Assembly: GCA_965153455.1 (NCBI GenBank)
Contig: OZ234499.1
Coordinates: forward strand, 2,281,731 to 2,345,730
DNA: 64,000 bases
DNA from: Sphagnum compactum
Taxonomy: Eukaryota; Bryophyta; Sphagnopsida; Sphagnales
Reading direction: 5' to 3'
Under the pieces are notes generated by a model. That model did no database searches. It saw only the letters and a program-made list of their open reading frames with translations, and was not told the origin of the DNA. Position numbers and translations under genes: made by a program. Below, in pieces: positions 1-13,655 of the stretch (positions within the stretch are counted from its first letter, which is position 1; each line of letters starts with the position of its first letter).

Positions 1-2343
1 GTCAGTGTTAAGTGAAAATCTAGGTGGCATCTTAGGTGGCACCCAATATTAAAATGGGTGATTTTTTAGTATTAAGTGAATGTTAACTTAACATAAAATC
101 TTTGTGGTAAATAGGTTTAGGTCCTGAAAGACTAGCTTGGTATTAGGGGACTTAGTACTAGAGTCCTTAACACCAAGTGTGAAGGCACCTTTAACAGAAC
201 TCCACTAATCCAGCTCCCAGGAAGATAACTAAACCAACAATTTCTTTCTTTCCTCATTTAGAAAGCTTCTTTGATTTTATTTCATTTTATTTTTTGTGCT
301 AATAAGACTTCACAATCTCGTAAACCTATTTCAGAATTTTTTTTAAAAAAATCTTAAAAAGTATCACTGATTTTGTGTTTGTTTTATTTTTTCCCCCCCT
401 TTCATCACCATCTTTTCAAGATTTTTATCATGAGAAAATCATCAAAAATTGTTTGAAGTATGTCCAAAGTATTGTTATGGATAAGCACTGATATTCTTTT
501 CTCCATCCTGTTATTGACAATAGCCATTTTCAGTTCCATATTGTTATAGACATTCACCAATTGGGCTACTTTCAAACATCTTGGTTTCCACCCCCCTCCC
601 CCTACCCCTCCCCCCCCCAATACAAACAAACACTGGGTCACCTGGTATTATAAATATATATATATACATTGAAAAATAAATATGTGCATATATATATATA
701 TATTTATTTATTTATTTATTATTGGGGGAATAGTGAACACTACTGCATAGGAGTAGCCTCTAGGTACTCCTTTGTTTCTAGGTAAACATGTCAGGGTTTG
801 TTACTAGGGTAAAATTATAGGGGTAGGGAGGGGAAGTGATTGGGAATAGGGTTGCGTACCTGGAAAGGCAAACATACAGTGGAGACAAAAAGGCAGACCA
901 CTAGGTTAGTTCCCGCCTTGACCGTCCTTTGAAAACTAAAGTTTAGCGGAGAAAATGGAGAAAGTACTTTTTAACACACACACTCTCACGCACCTACACA
1001 CGCCATGCGCAGCAGAAATCGGCCGACACCCACATGAGCCTTCTCTGCACACCTCCCAGACAGCCTTTCTGCAACACATGGCACAACAGGGCTGGACAGA
1101 GGCTCGCTCGCTCGCACGCTCTTCCTTTACACTCATACAAGTGTGTGAGAGTGAGGGGAGGAAGCCAGGCAGCTGCATCAGGACATCTTTTCATTAGGCT
1201 GTTGTGATCACATATTTTGTGATTTTAAGTGAGGGTGGGGAGGAAGCAGCTGGGGGGGGCCCCGGGGGGGGGGGGGGGGTCAGTCAGCTAAGTAAGCATG
1301 GACTATGCTGGACCTGCTGGTGTTGTAAGGATATCTTTCCATTAGGCTGTTGTGATCACATATTTTGTGATTAAGTGGGGTGGGGGAGGAAGCAGAGCTG
1401 AGTCAGTCACCAAAGTATGGACTATAGACCTTCTGCTGGTGTAAGGACGTCTTTGTGATCACAGATTTTGTGATTAAGTAAGTACCCAAAATTGTAATGA
1501 GGCAACTTTGTTATAGCATTGACCAGTAAAGAAAGAAAGACATGGCAAAAGTGATGGGAACAACAACCAGGTAAAGTAACACAGCAGTTGAGAGTAGCCC
1601 TGTGTCTACAGTTTCTGAACACACCCAAAAACTGTTTCAACAAAAAACCAGTCAGTGGGAGTCAGTCACAGATATGCAGACACAAGACACAAAGCATGTT
1701 GCCATGCTTTGCTGATGTCTGCAAGTGTGGAAGTAATTGCAAGTTTTATACTACTATCACTAACTATATTCTTTATCACATTCTTCTTTCTCTACCATCA
1801 TCATCACCACCGCCGCCACTACACCAACTTCTCCTGAAGCTTAAGGAATCACCCGAGTGAACAAAGGCTCTTCTCTTTTATTGATTGATTCTTTTCATGA
1901 GAATTTGAACAATGAACAGATAATATGAGCACCTTTCTGCACAAGAAATGTAACCCCCCCAGCACCCCTCTCCTCTGAACAACCACCATGTCTTCCTTCA
2001 TGAGAAAGCACATTCTCCCTTTGGACAGCATATACAAAAAAGGCTTTGTCCAAAGCCTTGCAAATACCAATCCTGTCGTTTGCTTCTCAATTGCTCAACC
2101 ATTGTTGTCCTCGTCGCACATACTATCACACTAAAATTACCGCTTCTATAAGTACACTCACCTGTCTACTGGGGTAGTAGACAAGGATGGTTTCGCAATT
2201 CAGAAGCAAAACCCCATCAATCTATGAAGCCACAAGAGAGCTGGGATTTTTTTATCAGCTCAGGCTAAAAATTTTCAAAGGTGAAAAAGGTGTTATCCAC
2301 ACCTAGAGCAAACTCTCTCACTACTGCGAAGAAGACTTCTTCT
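1..2343. other. Intergenic, no gene recognised
   Basis: AT-rich sequence with a TA/TTTA microsatellite around 650-720, a poly-G run around 1258-1280 and a tandem repeat at about 1180-1485 (separate entry). Open frames here are short, low in complexity and overlap on both strands, so I do not call any as genes. The right end probably holds the 3' UTR of the XRI1-like gene. Confidence 0.6.
1180..1485. repeat. Imperfect tandem repeat, about 2.5 copies
   Basis: The block TGTGATCACATATTTTGTGA recurs at about 1204 and 1353, and again in altered form (TGTGATCACAGATTTTGTGA) at about 1455. Each copy is followed by a purine/G-rich stretch, AAGCAG, CAGTCA and a 'tggacta..ctgctggt' segment. The units are about 150 and 100 bp. 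No coding potential is seen. Confidence 0.7.
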
Positions 2344-4554
2344 TCAACCTTTGGTTCTCAAAATTGTGATGGTTCCATTCCCCTCAGTGCAGATCCTAGT
2401 GCGAGCAACCACTGATTTCCCTGAAAGTCCCACTCCAGATTCCACTTTGCTGCTGGGCTTAACATCACCACTCACTTGGCCCTGATGTAAAACCTTCGGA
2501 GGGGTGGCTATGAGCTGGTTGATGTCTGTCAACGTCACATCTCCCTCAGTTCCCAAGGGCTTTACCAGAGTGAAAGGATATGCCACAGGAACACTCATAT
2601 TCAGTTTCCTCACTGCACTTATTCTGTTACCTGAAACAGTGAAGATAAAGGAGGGAGCCAAATTAGTGCATTGATAAGGTGCACCAGAGACAACTGTAAT
2701 GAGCTTAGCAAATCATGGGACCAAAAAAACAGAAACCCCACTACAGCTGATGTTAGGATTCTCTGTTGGGCACTAGTATGATTTTACCGGGTGTTGAAGG
2801 TCGGCTTGAAAGAGGTGTGGGAGGACCCCGCAATACTCCTGGGTCTTCGCTTGGTTGTACTTTGGGAGTCCATATTTCTGCAAACAATCCCACCAGAGAT
2901 TCTAATCAATTATCTCCCATCAAAAAATTTGAGATTAGTCATCACAAACCAATGTAAAAAAAAGGGGGGGGAAGATGAAGGAAGTGGGATTGTGCTTGAA
3001 GGATTTTATCTTACCAGGAGTTTCTGTAAACAGCACTGCTGTCGTCTCCCTGGGAAAACAGATCCACAGGAGAAAGGGGTCAAAAAAATCTGCTTAGCAA
3101 AATTGAGATAGTATATAATTGCATTGCAGACATTGCAGTCAATGACAAAGAAAGTGGATCCCTGGGATTATATAACTGACAGGAATATGATTTGATCTTT
3201 AGGCTCCTTCCTTACATGTGGCTAGCAGAACTGTTGTTGCCATCATTGTCTTCAATACATGTGACCATCCAACTTTCAGCCATCGGTTCAACAATGTCTG
3301 CTGGAGAACTATGATTCTCATCTGGAAATAACAAACCCCAAGGACCCATACACATGTTAGTTTTCAAAAAGCCCATCATAACCTTCAGCAGTTGCACCAT
3401 CACAGACAGTACAGATCTTCCAGGCCATACCCAAAAAGGGTCCTCTTATGTGCAAAGCAGGCAGGCAGGTGCCGGATGTTATCACCTTTGTACCAGATTG
3501 ATGATGATGGCATTGAGATTGAATTTTCATGCTCCTCTGCTGCTCCTGCCTCTGTGACTAGACAATCCATACCGCGCTGCAATGGTGCAAGCATCTCCTG
3601 CTGGAACAACGGCGCATCATCGCTGCCGTTGTTGCTGGGCGATTGGCCTGTGGTGCCTTTAAACAAGCGCCTCCTCTTGGGACGAGGGCTCCCTCCTCCT
3701 TCAGAATCGTCGGCATCGGAAGTTCCTTGCACTACTACTGAGCTCTCTGTGAAACAAAAAGCATAAGAGAAAAAAAACTGGTTCATATTAGTCTGTTGGA
3801 AATCACGCGATTCAAGCGGCAGGCAGACAGAGAGACAGACAGAGGTATTGGGAGAGAAACCGCAGAAGGACAGACACATCCCGAGGCTCTTACCTTGACT
3901 ACCGAGAACGTCCATGACTGGATCCGATGATAGCAGGCAGCAGCCGTCAGCCGCCATCGGAGTTGCAAACAAAAGCCTTCCGGAGTCCAAATCATTTTGA
4001 GTCAATTCGTCCCACAAGGCCTGCGAGAATCCTGCAACGCGATGTCCGCGACATCCACCATCCCAGACGAAGCTCTTCAGATAGATAGATAGATAGATTG
4101 CTTGTTTGTTACTAACAGCAGCAGCATTGAAAAGAGTCGGAAATCTTAAAAATCACTCTCATGAAGCCTATTATGCTCAAGAACGAACGTGTGACAAGAG
4201 ATGGATCCGATAACACTTGAATCTGTCTGTCCGGAAGAAGAGCAAGAAGAAGAGAAAGAGCTTCTTCAACAACGGCAAGCTGCATCCATCAATTGTGAAT
4301 CCCTGATCATCATCAAACTGTCCTACAAGTCTGTGATTCATTCTTGCTGTTATCGACAGCATGGATAAAGAGTCTTCTATCCACAAACACAGAGAGACAG
4401 AGAGATACTAGCACAACTTTCTTGAATTATAGCGCCAAGTGCTACGATGCAGCATGTAGAACCGACCTAGAGGAAAATCATCATCGTCGATGATGTTGTC
4501 GCAGCTGTCGCGCCAATCCCACGCGTCTGTCTCCTCAAGGTTCTCCTCAGTCAT
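2344..4554 (-). CDS. XRI1: XRI1-like protein (X-ray induced transcript 1 family), 330 aa, six exons
   Basis: Coding exons on the minus strand, 5' to 3': 4554-4467, 4031-3894, 3746-3408, 3321-3216, 3049-3015, 2630-2344. They total 993 nt with every junction in phase and GT-AG introns. The family signature is clear. The N-terminus has an acidic DAWDWRD segment, followed by ALWDELTQND. The C-terminus has VAYPFTLVKP, GDVTLTDINQ and a closing GNGTITILRTKG. A central PRPKRRR looks like a nuclear signal. In Arabidopsis, XRI1 is a nuclear protein induced by ionising radiation and needed for meiotic DNA repair and pollen fertility; the same role here is inference. The start chosen is the Met just before EENLEETD, because the upstream in-frame extension is basic, hydrophobic and leader-like. 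The weakest junction is the donor at 3408; a GTAT at about 3433 gives the wrong phase. Exon 5 is only 35 nt. Confidence 0.85.
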
Positions 4555-5440
4555 CGTCTCCTCCAAATGAATGCAAGAGAAGAGCGATCCTCGTTCACGA
4601 GAGATCCTCTTCCCCCGCTCTTCCCCCCGCCGCCTCCCCCTCTTCAACCAGCACCTCAAATCTGTACAGATTTTGCAAAGAGCTAAAAGAAGAATAGCAA
4701 CGCTAACACCTCCGCTTCTCACAAGAAGCAGAATTTCCCTTGCAAACAGCCATCGTATTATCGTCCACAACAGTCGATAATGCCTCCGATCGTTGCTAAC
4801 TCCGATTCTCCCTTCCTAATTTTCTCAATGCCGAGCTAACATCCCTCATAATTGTTGCATCCTCCACTACAAGAAGACCGCGCTAACTTTCCAGCGGACA
4901 GCGGGGGAGCTAGTTAGAAGAAGGGGCAGTTCTTTGGCAATACTCGATCAAAACACTCCCCCTCTTCCCTTCTCCACGGCTGCTGCTTCACCGACAGACA
5001 ACAAGAACACAAGGCATCATCTCACAAACACTTACATCGCCTTCTTCCATCCTATCGACACCAGCAGATGCGTACGCATGTATCTCTCGGAAAAAGAAGA
5101 AGCGGGAGAAGAAGAAAGAAGAACGGGGCCCCCGGAAGCAGCCGCCGGCGGAAGCGGCCTTTCCTTTGGAGGCGCTGTATATTTTTGGATCAAACAAGGT
5201 TAGCGGAGCGATCCAGAACCAAATAAGTGAAAAAACGGATCGAAAGAAAGAGGAGAAGATGCACAACACGATGGTCAATGAGACGGAGAGAGATGGAGAA
5301 TCGCAGGCAGAGAGAAGAGGAGTTGATAAACACCACCACCGCAACACACACAAGCGACAACAACAGAACTGTCGCTGCTTCTGGCGATGGCGGTGGCGGA
5401 AGCTGTGGAGTGGGTTAATAAGAAAGGCGCCCGTTTAGCT
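4555..5440 (-). promoter_or_regulatory. Probable 5' leader and promoter of the XRI1-like gene
   Basis: This region is purine/pyrimidine-skewed, with many GAA, GAGA and CAA runs and GC content above its surroundings. No TATA box or transcription start can be fixed. In-frame upstream ATGs exist, but they give compositionally biased peptides, so I read the stretch as untranslated. Confidence 0.4.
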
Positions 5441-8400
5441 AAACACAGCGATTAGGCTAAACTAAGTCTACAGCAGCCGCTAAACCCACCCTACTAATCT
5501 CCCGGTAACCCGACCTCTAACCCCGGGCTTATCCAGGACTACCAGATCTAGCCACGTGTCACACCTACACTTTAACTCTACCACCCAGCCAACACGGTCC
5601 CCATAGATAGATACCTATTAATCTTTTTTATTTTGTTTATTTTTTTAAAAATCAGCCTACCCTAACCGGCGTTTTTTTTTTCTGGCTAAAAACATTTTCA
5701 AAATGGCTAAAAGTATATGTATGGAGATTGTCCATTTGTTCCCCAAAAAAAAAAATTTATAATATATATATATATATATATATATAGTTAAAAACATTAC
5801 AAAAGAAATACAATGTGGTCATCCCTTTGGTGAGCTTTGACTACAATTTAATGACGTTATTAAATGATGTTAATTCACTTGTCTCGCTAAATTTAGGGCG
5901 GTTTGGCAACTTGACTAAAATAACTTAGTAAGTTAGCAACCCCACAAATGATACCCATATTATTTTTCTTTGACAAGGTAGCCACTAGCAACCACTACTT
6001 ACACTCCCATAGGTAGAGGTACCTCTCCCCACCCCCCACCCCCCTAAAACACTCCTTCATGTATGTACATGATATTTGGATTGTGTAGGTAGTCCTCCTT
6101 TACTATTCACTCTTTGAAATTTTTGTATTTTTGTGTTTTGGGGGGTCCCAAGGGATCATGGTGCCTCCAATTTTGGCAGCCAGGCCACTCAACACAATGC
6201 AACAGCCCAAAAGAAAGAAAAAAATAATAAAAAGAGAGGATGTGGGGTCCATTAGATTTGGGTTTTATTTTAAAGAGAAGGGGATGGAGAGGGGATTGGG
6301 GGGGAGGGGGCAATTTTACCAAGATTGCCCAAATTAAATCAAAGTCAATTCGCCTAATAACTATCAATTCTACCTTTTGCCTAATTCTGAAAAGAATACC
6401 CTTGAAAAAAAAAAATTGCCTAATTTCTCAAAAACTTTGAGCTTTTGACACCTTAAGGCATGAATCCCTAGTACATAGCTCATTAACACCTTGGCACATG
6501 ATCCTGAAACGTTATTCCCTAGCAACCTTGGCACCTTTGTTGACACTAATTGAATTATTTTCAAAAATGTTGAAGTTCTCCCCCAAAAAAAAAAAAAAAA
6601 ATCAAAAAAGATTTTTTTTTCGTGAAGGAAAATATATTGAAATTTCAACAATATTCTTTTTTGAAATGAAAAATTCTAAATTAATTAACTATTTGACAAA
6701 TATGTGTTTTGAAGCTTCCAAAGCATTACAATACATTTGCAAGAAATAACGCAAGAAGATAATACCAAGTGGGCACAACAACTCTTCAAACTTAAACAAA
6801 AGAGAAGGAGAGTGTGTAAAACGCCATACATACGGAACAACACCAATGCTTGACAACTCCTCCTCGAAGGCTAGTGTGATCCTCCTCAGACCCTCCAAAC
6901 AAATCTCAAGCACCTCAACAATATACATGCACCCTAAAACTCCAAGTCCCAGGTGCTGGTTCCACCCATCCTTAATTAATTAACCTCATTAATGAAAACC
7001 CTAATTAATCTAAATGCTCTAATTTCATTGAAATTCCAAATTCATTTGCCTAATAGACTTTTCCATTATTTAATAAATATTATGCAACAAAGTGCCTATC
7101 TTGGTAGGTAGGTGTGGTTTGCCTTCCTAAACCCCCCCCCCATAAAATTGGCAAAACTCAACTAAAACTGTAGAGACCCAGACAAACAGACTCCACAAGT
7201 TACATGTCTACCAAGGATGATCAAAGTTCTTATTGGTTTTCTTTCTTTGTTGCTTTCATGAAAAGCAAAGGGGAAGGAGGGGGATCACCCACCTTGTCTA
7301 GTGTGCAAACCTTAAAGCAGCCAAACCAAGACAAGACAATTGGTTGTCCACATCTTTTGAGGAGGAGCTCACTTAGGTGATGCACACACTTGGGGCTGAT
7401 TAATCAGTTAATTAATCACTAATGACCCCCTTTAGAGTGTAGTTGACTATTATTAGAGTTCTACACATAAATGGGAGAGCTCCAAACCCTAAAACACTAT
7501 TTTTCAATGCACTTTTCACTATGCCAAAAATCAATTTGCTTTCTAGGTGCACTAAGTTCTTCTTGAGAGCCACAGTGAAGCAACAACAGCCACCAACCAA
7601 CCCACCAGGAGGGATGTGATGAATGGATGGTGAGTGGTCTGGCACACTTCTTCATTCTGTTTTATGCAGTTCATCCATATGTTTAGGCAGCATATATAGG
7701 AGCCAACACCTAGGTGGGGGGCGCAGGGTGGGGTGGGGGGAATTTGATCACAAAGGCCCTCAAAAGGGTGTGATCATAAGGGCCTTGAAGTAGCGCAATT
7801 GAATATATGATTGAACTTTTTAAGTTATTTATTCAATTTGTCTAAGCTATGGCTATCTTGGTGTGATCTTGGTCTAAATATTTGATAGAAAATATTCAAT
7901 ATTTAATTATAACAAACTTATAATTGATATGATTTTTATAATTAATTTTGATCTAATCTTGAACTAATTTTGACTCAATTTCATTTATATTTTAATAAAA
8001 TTTTCACGTCATTTATTTTATTTATCTAAACTACATCCATCTTAGACATTCACCCCAATCAATTTTTGATTCAGATGTAAAATGTTGATCGCGTTTTAGA
8101 TGAAAACTTTACTCAAGTTAAGTCTTAAAGCTAAGTCAATATTGTAATCACACCTTTCATGTAATTTCATCCGTAGCCCTCCCCCACCCACATATGCAAG
8201 TTTGGATGTTTATTGTCTACTTATTTACAACCCACTAATAACTCTCACCTATGTAGTAACATCTACATGCATCTAGTTACCCAACAACTGACATATTTTT
8301 CCTTCTTGCATACTTACAAGACAGGTTACTAAGGTGAAACCCAACATCCAACTCAGTTGGGATTCATCCACAATTGAGCCATAAGAGGCTTCCCCAATGG

Positions 8401-11400
8401 ATGATGGTTCACTCTGTGGTCAATTTTGAGGCTAATGCCAACCAACTGAACTAACTCTAGTTTTCCCAGTTTCTACTTTTTACCAGCTGTTAGCCTTACA
8501 GAGCCAGTGTACAAATCACCCTTTACTTTTGGGGGAGAGGGGGTAATCAGTCAGACTTAAAAGTTAAGGACACATTTGTCCTTTGCAGATTGGCCTTTAT
8601 TTAACCCCATGATAATAATAATGTACACAGAGAAAATTCAATTCCTGCAGAAAAAAAAAGTTAAAACTTACCCCCCCCACCCCCCCCCCCCCCAAAAAAA
8701 AAAAAAACAATTTCAAGTATAATTTCTCCATGCACTCACGTGCCCAAAGTGAGGTGGACAATTTTAAAGTAAAATACTAATAATAATAATTTGTGTGTGT
8801 GTGTTTTTTTTTTAAAAGGACAGTTGTGCGAGGAGTTCGGAATCCACACTAAATTGCCCTGAGAAATAAATACTTAAGCGAATAGCAAAGACCAGGAAAT
8901 GATCTCTATCTCGTGTCCAAGTTTTAATTCTCTGCAAATTGGTCAGTGGATATATAGCTCCGCTCCCCCTCTTCCCCCCCCCCCCCCGCCCCCATCTAAA
9001 TGCTAAAACCGTTTGCATGACAACTTAGAGTAGTTGCATGATAATTTCTCAACAACATAGCTAAACCGAGAGTGCTTACTATACCCTTACTTGTTTTGGC
9101 CACAGTACAGGTTTGTTTTTTCATTGAGTTTGAACAGCGACATGGTTGTGGATGAACCTAAGATGTGGATGAACCCAAGCTAAGTTGAGTTTGACCTTCC
9201 TAACCCGAGGTCTAAAGATGTCGGAGGTAACAGTTAGTGGGTTGTTAGTAAGTATGTAGTAAAATAGTAATTGAGCTAACCACCATGGTTAGCTAAGATT
9301 TGAACACCTCTCCCCAGTCAATATAGAAAAAGCATTGCCAAGATCAGTTTGATAATTTGCATTGTGCACGGTCAAACATTATAAATGTCTAACCCAATAG
9401 GACTGAACTAATGTGCTACATGTGCATTTGCAATCAATACCACATTTGGTGACTTCCCACATGATTACTTTTATCCCCAATTTTGTATGTTTGTGAGGGT
9501 CACGTAAAAGAAAAGGTTTATTTCACACCAACTTGATCATGAAGGTTGTTTGTAACTTTGAATTTGGCCCAATTACATGGCCCAAATGTTGAACAAAAAT
9601 GAGACCCTAGGCCAATGAATCACGAAAGCCTTTTAGGATATCCAAATTACTCATGAAACCCATGAAATTTTTGTTGTGAGATATTCAAATGATTCCCAAG
9701 TTTGTAAATACTTCGTTCATATTTGGAGGTTTGATGAGAATCTTGTCAAAGTGTTCACAAAGATTTGAACCAAAGAAAAAAGTTGACAATATTCATCTAA
9801 GAAGATCTGAAACCCTAAACCGAAGTGCAATAATAATGCATGAATTAAAAAATGTCCACAAGTTTTACACCAAGAGGTTGTTTGCTTGTTGCTCTTTCGG
9901 ATAAGCATGCATTGATCAAGAACAACGGCATTAGTGAACCATATCTTATTCGGATGTGTTCTTTATTAACTACATTTCGTGCGGAGGAGGAGCTTTGTGG
10001 ACACTCACTAATAAACTTTTTACCATCTTTGAAGAGTGTATGGTGGCCTTCCATTGTAACTCCAATTCTTCTTGTTCTTGTAACTCCAACTCTTCGCGTT
10101 GCTTTGCATTATCCTAAACCCTATTTCACCTTGAATTGGGCTACAATGCAAGGCGTTGCTCTTCATGAACCCTAATCAAACTAATGCATCTTGATTATTT
10201 TTGTTGTTTCTATTTCCAAATTTCTAGCTTTGAAGGTGCTTATAAACTCAACGAGTTAGATGAATTACAATCCAACAGCTCCAGCTGTAAGCAAACATCA
10301 AGAAGAACATAACCGCAGTGTAGGAGCACTTGTTTTGACAACCAAACCAAGTGTTATGGCGGCATGATTTTAACTCAAACCGACCAGACAAGTTATAATT
10401 GTATCATGATCAGTTGGCATTGGTTGTTTGCGGGAGCAATTAATTAAGGCTCAGAGGAACACTTGCTGGTGACCCCATACAATTGAATTAATCGGCCTCA
10501 TCATGAAGCAAATAAGCTAATTCTTGGCAACAAACCAAATAAAATAAAACAAAATTTTAAAAAAATTCCCAAGGAAAAAAAAGGTTAGAAAATCTGGGAA
10601 CTTACTTCATAAGCCCAACCAAAAAAAAAAAAAACTTGAAACCTAAATGGAAAATAACTAACCAACTTATGGCTCCACCCAAATATGAAAACCACTCCAC
10701 AACTAACAAAATAGTAGAGGGGGTTACATATGCCCATGGTTGGTGTATCAACAGACCTATGACTAGGGCAAGCTAAAGCAGGATCCAAATTGCTCCCTAA
10801 GGGATAGATAGGTCCCTAACTTTGAAATGCCTGCCAGTCAAGTGTTGTCAGTTAAACTTTAATGGGAGATTGTTGGGGATAGGGGAGGGGGAGGGGGGTG
10901 ATAAACAAAAGCACAATCAGGCCACTCCTCCTCCCCCCTTCCTTATTTCAACCATACTGGCCATTAGGGATTACCTTTTGCTGGCCTCCTCCACCACCAG
11001 TCTCCCCAGCTGGGATGGGAGTAGTTGAGAGAGAGATATTGCAGGACAGAAGAAGAAGAAGAAAAGTCTGCTAACTTACTTAAGCTTTTGACAAACTTGG
11101 ATTGGAGTTTTGTTCCAAATCCTTCTCAATTATTTTAAAGCTTTTTGGTGGGTATAGAGAGAGGTAGGTACTTACCTACTACTTAAACCCTAAACCACTA
11201 CTTTTGGTAGGTACCTAAGTTAAGTACCCTAAAGCCTATTATGACTCAGTTGTGGATGAACCCTAACAAAGTTGACAGCAGGTTTTAACTTTGGTAAACC
11301 ATCTAGTTAATCGTAAGCCCTGTAGGTAAGTACGTAGGTGTGTAAGTAGGTATGTAAAAAAGAGAATAGGTGATTACAAAGTAAATAGATAGATACATGT

Positions 11401-13109
11401 AAATGGTTTAGACAAAATGTAAAAGGCTAGTGGTTAATTAGTCACTAGGAATGTAGTAAAAGCAGAAACTGAGCTAACCACTCTGGTTAGCTAGGGAACT
11501 GGAACTCAATGGAAAAGTGTTCCCTATTCACCCATCATCCATCCATCCCTCATGGTGGCTGTGGGGTTCACACCAGCCAATTCCATCTAGGCTAACACAG
11601 GCCGAGTGAGCCTAAAGAAGCTCAAACCCCATTCCTAGATTTTTTTATGGTCAAGTTTTTTGGTAAAAGCTTTCCCAAGTTCCAACAAACACACATATAT
11701 ATCAATGCCATATTAATCCCATCTAGGCTAGCTTGTAACGAGTTAGTTGCACAGAAAAAAATGGGAGCAAAATTTACTTGGATTGCACTTTTTTTGAACA
11801 ACTCAAATTAAATCCCACATTGGAACAACCCACATTCTCCCTAACTTCATTTAATTTGACACAACATCAAGCTTTAAAGGATCATCATACTAATAACAAG
11901 ACACATTGGCAAAACTACCCCCCCCCCCCTCCCCCCAACCCAATTGAAAACAATTGATTTTGCCTAAATTGGTTCAAGGGAAGTTGATAAAATAGAGGAT
12001 GATCCATCTAAACTAACTTTCATCCATCCAAAATTCATCCAAAAATTCAATTCAATCGTTGTGAAACCAACTAACAAAAAAGGTTTGGGTGTGTCTGGTG
12101 GACTTCTGAACCTCTCCTTACAACAACAAGAACAACAACTGCAACAACAGCACGGGTCCAGTGGCCGAAGAAGAAGGCTTAACTTAAGACCATCAACAGT
12201 GCACGTTTACTGTTAGGGATGACTAAGTTGTTGAAAAAAGGCCTTTGAATAAGGAGGACGACATGTCTGTCACTTCGGCACCGTCAAGCCAATGGCAGAG
12301 AGTGGTGCAACATTAGTGGGAAGCAAGTTCAGCCCTGAGTCTTCAGTGTAAAGGGTGGGGGGGATGACCCTGGCTGGAGGAGATGGTGGTAGTAGTGGTA
12401 GTAGTGGTAGTGGTGCTGCTGGTGGTGGGGGAGGGGGGCTGCTGAGGACATTGCTGCATTTAGAGCCAGTTCTCCAACTTGGCCATGCACTTGGCCACCT
12501 GCTATGTGCAGGTTAGGATAGCTTTACAGCTTGAGGGAATTTGTCCTTGCCTCTGTATGTAAGCAAGTAAGTAAAAAGTACTGATAAATTCCAGACTTGA
12601 TTGATTTTCACAAAGTCATGAATGGATGATAATGCTGGCCATTTTGATCTTTAGGCGAGCGAGGGCGCAAGGGAAGGCATGTGAGGAGGGGGGTGGAGGG
12701 GAGGGAGGCCAGGAGAGGTAGAGAGCAATTGGAGGCGAGTAACTAAGAGAAAAGTTAACCAGGTAGCCAGAGAGAAATGGGTGAAAAAGGAGTGTGGCTG
12801 CACAGACAATTGAGCACTTGATCATACTTGATCATACTTAAGGCTTTGAGAGAGAGAGAGAGAGAGAGAGAAAAGAAAATTTTGTGGGTCGGGGACATGA
12901 CATGCTTTTTAAGCTTATGTGTATCAGTTAGTACAAATGGGGGAATGAAGATCTTTTCACATAATGCCATCACTAGCCAGCGGTGTCGAATGGTCCTTGC
13001 ATGAAGTTTGTCTGTCTGATGAACTGACTTCTCCTTCCTTTGTGCTGACTAGTGTGTCATGGCCCTTGCAGCACCAGTTAGTTGATGGGGTTGGATTGGG
13101 GTGGGAGCT
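5441..13109. other. Long AT-rich intergenic region, no gene recognised
   Basis: Contains a (TA)n run near 5762-5786, poly-A/poly-C tracts near 6585-6610 and 8670-8710, and repeated GTAGGTA/TACCTAC words near 11160-11360. A more GC-balanced stretch lies at about 12060-13100, with a GGT/AGT trinucleotide run near 12384-12430 and a (GA)n run at 12848-12871. I could not find a conserved protein frame or an RNA gene. ORFs of 60-107 codons here lack family motifs and splice-compatible extensions. Confidence 0.55.
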
Positions 13110-13370
13110 AAGTAGGTACTGTAGCCTAGGGTCAGTTTCCAAATTGCCAAAACTAATAATTAAAAAAAATTCAAAAAATGAATTCGTTTTTTAAAAAATT
13201 CATTATATATTATTTCAATCATCTACTATAATATTGTGATATGAGTAGTGAAATTATTCAGAGTGTAGCCTATGATAATTATGATGATTAGACTTGTTAT
13301 TTTCACAAAATTTCATTTTATTATTTTGAGGATTATTTAATGACGAAACTGACCTTAGGGTAAGGTAGTA
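13110..13370 (+). mobile_element. MITE-like element, copy A
   Basis: A segment of about 260 bp whose ends are imperfect inverted repeats: CCTAGGGTCAGTTTC at the left and GAAACTGACCTTAGG at the right. The same segment recurs in reverse orientation at about 17219-17485, including the interior words ATATTGTGATATGAGTAG, ATAATTATGATGATTA and GAGGATTATTTAATGA. Small size, terminal inverted repeats, no ORF and more than one copy fit a non-autonomous DNA transposon. Superfamily and target-site duplication are not resolved. Confidence 0.6.
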
Positions 13371-13444
13371 GCTTAATGTCAAACAAAGTTCGGCACATGA
13401 TTTTGATCCAAATAAAATAAAATAAAATAAATTGGGGGAGCAAG

Positions 13445-13655
13445 ATTTTTAAAATACCATGTTTCAAACACTACGTATGCAAAATTTTGCACGCAATTTT
13501 GAAAAAAAATTATTTTTTTGGAAAACAAAATTTTAACAATACCATGTTTCAAACACTAGATATGTAAAATTTTGCACACAATTTTGAAAAAAAAAAATTA
13601 TTTTTTTGGAAAACAAAATTTTAACAAATACCATGTTTCAAACACTATGTAATTA
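13445..13655. repeat. AT-rich tandem repeat, about 2.5 copies of 85-89 bp
   Basis: The word TACCATGTTTCAAACACTA starts near 13455, 13540 and 13629. The first two copies are followed by TGCAAAATTTTGCAC-like or TGTAAAATTTTGCAC-like sequence, then a poly-A/T stretch and GGAAAACAAAATTTTAACA. Confidence 0.8.

Noticed and set aside
4177-4386. Extra XRI1 coding exon in the first intron
   Set aside because: The six-exon model without it keeps frame and the family motifs; the ORF there has no XRI1 similarity.
4555-4770. N-terminal extension of the XRI1-like protein from an upstream Met
   Set aside because: The extension is hydrophobic then Arg-rich and reads like translated leader; family proteins begin close to the acidic WDWRD segment.
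9689-10175. Possible organelle-derived or broken gene
   Set aside because: Sequence is more complex than its surroundings, but I could not match any mitochondrial or plastid gene or other family in any frame.
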